A DNA stretch of 9,190 bases from Candidatus Cloacimonadota bacterium (lineage in GTDB: Bacteria > Hydrothermota > E44-bin80), in the NCBI GenBank assembly GCA_004375785.1, contig SOKM01000301.1, positions 1-9,190 on the forward strand, in the 5' to 3' direction. A program made the position numbers and the translations under genes. How positions within the stretch are numbered: position 1 is the first letter of the stretch; each line of letters begins with the position of its first letter. The notes under the pieces are model-generated. The model was not told where the DNA came from. It was given only the letters and a program-made list of their open reading frames with translations, and made no database searches. This document shows positions 5,634-9,190 of the stretch, piece by piece.

Positions 5634-7384
5634 TTAGAGTACACTCCAATAATCATAAATCAAGAATTAATCTTCTGCTCTATTTAGCAGGGTTTGTTTT
5701 CCTTGTTCTTGTTTTACGGATATTCGGTCTACAGATAATTCAGAGCCATTTTTATAAAAAACTTGCTGAAAAGAACATAATAAAAATTGTTCTTTTACCA
5801 CAGAATAGAGGCGAGTTTGTTGACAGGAATGGCGTTTTGCTTGCGGGCAATGTGCCAGACTATATTCTTGAGGTCTATCTTTACCTGATAAAAAATAGAA
5901 AACAGACAGTTCATCTCTTGAGTGAAATTTCACTTATTTCTGAAAAAGAAATAGATAAAAAGTTAACGAAGGCAAAAAGTTTTTATACACCAGTTAAGTT
6001 AAAAAGGCACCTTACAATCTCTGAAATAGCGAAAATTGTTGAAAATATAACTGAGCTACCCGGGGTTACTGTAAAGAGAAAACCTTTAAGGGATTACAGA
6101 TATGGAAAAATCACTTCACACCTTATCGGCTTTACAGGAGAAATTACTGAGTTAGAACTAAAAGAAAGACCCGAGTTAAAAGAAGGCGATATAATTGGGA
6201 AGTCAGGATTAGAAAAGTTGTATGGTTCATATTTAAGGGGCAATCCAGGCTTTGAATATATTGAAGTGGATGCAAAGGGAAGAGAGATAGGAGTTTTTAA
6301 CCAGATGAAATCTATTCAACCCGAACCAGGTGCTAAAATTAGATTAACTATTGATATTAATCTGCAAAAAATGGCTGATACTCTTCTTATGGAATATACA
6401 GGTGGTTCTGTGGTAGCGATAAATCCACAAAATGGAGATGTACTCGTATTATACAGCAAGCCGGGGTTTGACCCTAACGTATTAGTCAGAGGTATCTCGT
6501 ATGAAGGCTTAAGGAATATTGTTTTTGCAGAAGGTTCTTCTTTCTGGAACAGGGCAACTATGAGTATCTATCCACCTGGTTCAATTTTCAAAATCGTTGT
6601 TGCTGCGATTGCGTTAGAAAATAGAATTATAAATGCAGATACAAAGTTGAGAAACTGTAGTGGCTGTTTACGGATAGGCAACAGAAACTTCCACTGCTGG
6701 AAGAAACACGGCATTTTGAGAATCCACAAAGCCTTAGTGCAATCCTGTGATGTTTTCTTTTATCAGGTTGGAATGAAACTCGGATTTAGCAATCTTGAAA
6801 AAGGGATAAGGAAATTGAGATTTTTTGGTAAGACAGATATTGACCTTCCCGAAGAAAAGAGTGGTTTCTTCCCTGATAGAAATTGGTACAAGAAGAAATA
6901 TGATATCTCTTTTCCAACAAAGGGTATGGTTGCGAATCTTTCGATTGGACAGGGTGAAGTGCTTGTTACTCCGCTTGGGATGTGTAATTTCTTTTGTGGT
7001 ATTGCAAACCACGGCTATATAATGACCCCACATCTTGTGAGACAAATAGAGGATGTTTCCGGAAATACTCTCTTTAAGTCGGAAATAAAAAAGAGAAAGA
7101 TACCTATCTCAAAAGAAACATTAAAATTCTTAAGAGAAGCGATGTTGGGAGTTGTCAATGAGAACGGGGGAACAGGTGTCCTTTCGAGAATTAAAGATAT
7201 AAAAGTTGCTGGTAAGACGGGGACAGCAGAGAATCCACATGGAGATGACCATGCCTGGTTTGTTGCATTTGCACCCTATGAGAAACCTGAGATATGCATT
7301 GTAGTGATGGTTGAAAATGCAGGACATGGGGGAAGCATAGCCGCCCCGATTGCACGGGAGATTATAAAACGCGCGCTGGAGTGA
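5630..7384 (+). CDS. mrdA: Penicillin-binding protein 2 (elongasome peptidoglycan D,D-transpeptidase)
   Basis: This class B PBP crosslinks lateral-wall peptidoglycan with RodA and MreC. The 584-aa product has a short cytoplasmic N-terminus, one membrane anchor (about 14-34), a PBP-dimer/pedestal domain (RGEFVDRNGVLLAG at 60-73, LRDYRYGKITSHLIGFTGEI at 153-172, GDIIGKSGLEKLYGSYLRG at 186-204) and a transpeptidase domain. All three catalytic motifs are present: S318-I-F-K321 with the acyl-enzyme serine, S372-C-D374 as the SxN-type motif in the PBP2 form, and K529-T-G-T. C343, C346, H355, C356, H360 and C373 cluster between the first two motifs. The start is TTG 5630, overlapping the mreD stop by 4 nt (TTGA), with no good SD. 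It leaves the expected short tail before the anchor, and no better start lies nearby. The PBP2 type (not FtsI) is supported by the SCD motif, the C-terminal ENAGHGG and the mre operon. Confidence 0.95.
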   Translation: MIRVHSNNHKSRINLLLYLAGFVFLVLVLRIFGLQIIQSHFYKKLAEKNIIKIVLLPQNRGEFVDRNGVLLAGNVPDYILEVYLYLIKNRKQTVHLLSEISLISEKEIDKKLTKAKSFYTPVKLKRHLTISEIAKIVENITELPGVTVKRKPLRDYRYGKITSHLIGFTGEITELELKERPELKEGDIIGKSGLEKLYGSYLRGNPGFEYIEVDAKGREIGVFNQMKSIQPEPGAKIRLTIDINLQKMADTLLMEYTGGSVVAINPQNGDVLVLYSKPGFDPNVLVRGISYEGLRNIVFAEGSSFWNRATMSIYPPGSIFKIVVAAIALENRIINADTKLRNCSGCLRIGNRNFHCWKKHGILRIHKALVQSCDVFFYQVGMKLGFSNLEKGIRKLRFFGKTDIDLPEEKSGFFPDRNWYKKKYDISFPTKGMVANLSIGQGEVLVTPLGMCNFFCGIANHGYIMTPHLVRQIEDVSGNTLFKSEIKKRKIPISKETLKFLREAMLGVVNENGGTGVLSRIKDIKVAGKTGTAENPHGDDHAWFVAFAPYEKPEICIVVMVENAGHGGSIAAPIAREIIKRALE

Positions 7385-7391
7385 TTGAGTT

Positions 7392-7466
7392 AAAACGCTT
7401 CGCTGTAATAAAACGCCTTCGGCTGATAAACAAATGCTTCGCTGTGAAACGAATGCTTTGCTGTAA
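7392..7466. repeat. Four degenerate tandem units, consensus AAAYGCTTCGCTGTRA
   Basis: Four imperfect copies run head to tail just after the mrdA stop. Their GCTTCG-type cores begin at 7397, 7415, 7436 and 7455 (periods of 18, 21 and 19 bp): ACGCTTCGCTGTAA, ACGCCTTCGGCTGAT, ATGCTTCGCTGTGA and ATGCTTTGCTGTAA. In unit 2, GCC-TTC-GGC is a miniature C(UUCG)G hairpin, and the other units keep a shorter GC-TTC-GC form or a decayed version. They lie outside any credible gene. The origin is unknown. Confidence 0.65.
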
Positions 7467-7481
7467 GATGAATGTAAATTG

Positions 7482-7508
7482 GTAACCGAGTAACTGCGTA
7501 ATTGCGTC
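7482..7508. repeat. Degenerate 8-bp tandem repeat
   Basis: GTAACCGA, GTAACTGC and GTAATTGC follow one another at an exact 8-bp period (7482-7505), then a partial unit GTC. It lies in the same gene-free stretch as the AAAYGCTTCGCTGTRA units. Confidence 0.55.
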
Positions 7509-7573
7509 TATGGGGCTTAGGGTCTTAGCGTTGTGCCACCGTTGTGTCATTAAGTAATTGAGAAACTGAAACA

Positions 7574-7594
7574 GGCGAGGCTTCCAGCCTCGCC
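7574..7594. terminator. Perfect 9-bp GC-rich palindrome between convergent mrdA and pckA; candidate bidirectional terminator or REP relative
   Basis: GGCGAGGCT (7574-7582) and AGCCTCGCC (7586-7594) pair perfectly around a TCC loop. It is the most stable hairpin in the window. On the plus strand CTCGTCATTTTCTTG follows; on the minus strand TGTTTCAGTTTCTC follows. Both are only moderately T-rich. Placement between converging stops suits a shared terminator. The AGGCT-AGCCT core also resembles the palindrome at 1481-1498, so it may be a REP-family unit serving this role. Confidence 0.6.
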
Positions 7595-7655
7595 CTCGTC
7601 ATTTTCTTGTGATTTATCCTTCTCCCTTACTACTTACTGCCTACTCCTTACTGTC

Positions 7656-9190
7656 CTATTGCCACTTATCCGGCGTAATGTACTCCCCAAACTCTTCTTT
7701 TGCCTTATTAAGCCTTTCTTTCTCTTCTGCAAGATTCGTGAAGAGAATCTCCGGTGTATCGGGGACCTTGGTTTTATATACGTTCTCAATTCTCTCTATC
7801 TTAGCAAGTAATTCCGGAATCCGTATCATAAACTGTTTGTTATATGCCTCTTCAGTATAATCTCTATTTAATACTTCCTTGAAGAGTTTTTTTAGGTCTT
7901 CATATTTGGGTATATACCCTATAGGTGTTTTGAGAGCATCAATCTCGTTGTGTGCCCGAAGTTCCGTCCACTTAAGCCATACATATTTGTCTGTTTTTTC
8001 ATTAAGGAAATTCCCATCTTTATCCTTGAGGAAGTAATTCACTGAGAATAAAAGAGGAGGATTCTCCAAACTGTTTCCAAAATCAAGGTTGTTCTGAATA
8101 TACCTGCCCAGAGGGATAGAAATGAAATCGAGATTTGACATCAGGTTGAATTTTCTTACCCCTTCCTGACCGAGTGTAGCAGCCGTTGTCTCAGATTCCA
8201 GTGATGAGGCTTTGTTGATAATTCCGTGCGTCCAGTCAAATGATTGCACTATAGGTGCCCAGGTATCAGAATCCCTCCCACCGTAAATCATTCCACTAAC
8301 CAGGCAGCCCTCAGGGGCATCGAGTTTAGGGTCAACATTATTCAATGTGTCAAGAGAGATTGTAAATCGTGCATTCCTGTGTGAAGGCGTTATCTCGTTT
8401 CCATTATCGTCTTTCTTTCCCTTGAACCATTCTCCTGAATGATTGATTCCTTTCTCGGGGACTTCCCCGTCTTTTCCTATCCAGTGAACACCCTTATTTG
8501 GAGTAACAAGAATATTTGAGATAATAGTTTCTTCAGGTGAATGAAGCCTTTTCCATATCAAGGGGTCATCCTTCGAGTTTACACCCATTATTATTCCAAA
8601 CATTCCTCTTTCAACATTCACTGCATATACTCTGTCATCCTTTTTTCTAAGATAGGCAATATCATCACCGACAATCGTTTCACCCTCAACCATAGATGTA
8701 GAGGTTTTTCCACAGAGGGAAGGGAATGCACCGGTAAAATATGAAACCCTGTTATTGGGACCATGCACACCCATAACGAACATATGTTCTGTCAACCAGC
8801 CTTCTTTAGATGACCTGTGTATTGCGAGTCTCATTGCAAGTTTCTTTAAGCCGAGTGTATTTCCTCCATACTGGGTATTCATTGAGTATACAATCCCTTC
8901 TTCAGTATCAATATAAACCCTTCTTTTATCAATGTTCTTACTAATATTTCTTTCATCCAGTTCACCTTCGCTGTGGACGAACTTAAAGAACTTAGCGTCT
9001 TTTCCCTGTCTTACAAATTCTTCATACCCCGGTCTGTAAAGCAGTTTCTCAGAGTGGGAGACATAACTTGAGTCGGTAAGTTGAATGCAGGGAACAGAAA
9101 ACATTGAGTTACTCGGTCCCAGTGTAAAGAATCTAATATAGAGTTCATGACCTTTCATAATGTCTTTCATAATTTCATTGATTTCTTTAA
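7656..9190 (-). CDS. pckA: Phosphoenolpyruvate carboxykinase (GTP), 5'-partial at the window edge
   Basis: GTP-dependent PEPCK converts oxaloacetate plus GTP to PEP, CO2 and GDP in the cytosol, either gluconeogenic or anaplerotic in direction. The frame stays open to the window edge beyond the Met at 9168-9170, and roughly 100 N-terminal residues typical of the family are missing, so the true start lies outside. Counting from that Met: GPSNSMFSVPCIQLTDSSYV (19-36), the substrate loop YGGN (101-104), WLTEHMFVMG (125-134), the P-loop FPSLCGKTSTSM (149-160) with the conserved active-site Cys153, the metal-binding VGDD (167-170), ERGMFG (187-192), RNARF (265-269), YGGRDSDTWAP (296-306) and DWTHG (312-316). 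These are GTP-type motifs, unlike ATP-PEPCK. Several stretches recall archaeal GTP-PEPCKs, from memory. The stop TAG (7658-7656) faces mrdA. Confidence 0.93.
   Translation of the reverse strand, partial: KEINEIMKDIMKGHELYIRFFTLGPSNSMFSVPCIQLTDSSYVSHSEKLLYRPGYEEFVRQGKDAKFFKFVHSEGELDERNISKNIDKRRVYIDTEEGIVYSMNTQYGGNTLGLKKLAMRLAIHRSSKEGWLTEHMFVMGVHGPNNRVSYFTGAFPSLCGKTSTSMVEGETIVGDDIAYLRKKDDRVYAVNVERGMFGIIMGVNSKDDPLIWKRLHSPEETIISNILVTPNKGVHWIGKDGEVPEKGINHSGEWFKGKKDDNGNEITPSHRNARFTISLDTLNNVDPKLDAPEGCLVSGMIYGGRDSDTWAPIVQSFDWTHGIINKASSLESETTAATLGQEGVRKFNLMSNLDFISIPLGRYIQNNLDFGNSLENPPLLFSVNYFLKDKDGNFLNEKTDKYVWLKWTELRAHNEIDALKTPIGYIPKYEDLKKLFKEVLNRDYTEEAYNKQFMIRIPELLAKIERIENVYKTKVPDTPEILFTNLAEEKERLNKAKEEFGEYITPDKWQ

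Noticed and set aside
7392..7508. CRISPR array
   Set aside because: The repeats are about 8 and 18-21 bp, degenerate and contiguous, with no unique spacers; no cas genes are present.
7362..7550. Minus-strand 62-codon open frame
   Set aside because: It runs across the tandem repeats and into mrdA antisense, with no SD or recognisable protein character.
7609..7860. Plus-strand 83-codon open frame
   Set aside because: It is a shadow antisense to the pckA C-terminus.

Overview
This is an AT-rich, densely coded chromosomal window from a Gram-negative (diderm), rod-forming bacterium. The diderm call rests on two predicted exported lipoproteins, a predicted outer-membrane beta-barrel protein and a complete mreB-mreC-mreD-PBP2 set. 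The intergenic DNA carries GTAG-headed REP-like palindromes and degenerate short tandem repeats. With the archaeal-like GTP-dependent PEP carboxykinase this would fit an uncultured lineage, but no rRNA or other lineage marker is present, so the phylum is not resolved.

Layout. (1) Positions 1-2453, plus strand: rpiB (pentose phosphate pathway), then three envelope genes of unknown function. These are a small predicted lipoprotein with a pseudopilin-like C-terminus, a predicted 214-aa outer-membrane beta-barrel protein and a 304-aa lipoprotein. A hairpin separates the first two envelope genes and a GTAG-headed palindrome separates the last two. (2) Positions 2454-2564: an inverted pair of REP-like units between convergent genes. 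(3) Positions 2565-2795, minus strand: a small acidic protein of unknown function with its own convincing promoter and Shine-Dalgarno (SD) sequence. (4) Positions 2796-3162: a divergent regulatory region holding that promoter, a strong hairpin, a clear sigma70-type promoter for the mre operon and a structured leader. (5) Positions 3163-7384: mreB, mreC, mreD and mrdA (PBP2), tightly packed with 1-nt and 4-nt overlaps and one 18-nt gap. (6) Positions 7385-7655: a gene-free stretch with two sets of degenerate tandem repeats and a GC-rich palindrome between convergent genes. (7) Positions 7656-9190, minus strand: GTP-dependent PEP carboxykinase, with its N-terminus beyond the right edge.

How the genes work together. 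MreB filaments, MreC and MreD form the core of the elongasome, and PBP2 is its dedicated transpeptidase; their co-transcription fits this shared role. RodA, the usual next gene and PBP2's glycosyltransferase partner, does not follow here. rpiB and pckA are central-carbon housekeeping genes with no evident link to the envelope genes. I see no defence system, prophage, CRISPR array, RNA gene or complete mobile element. The most unusual content is the non-coding repeats and the unidentified small genes.
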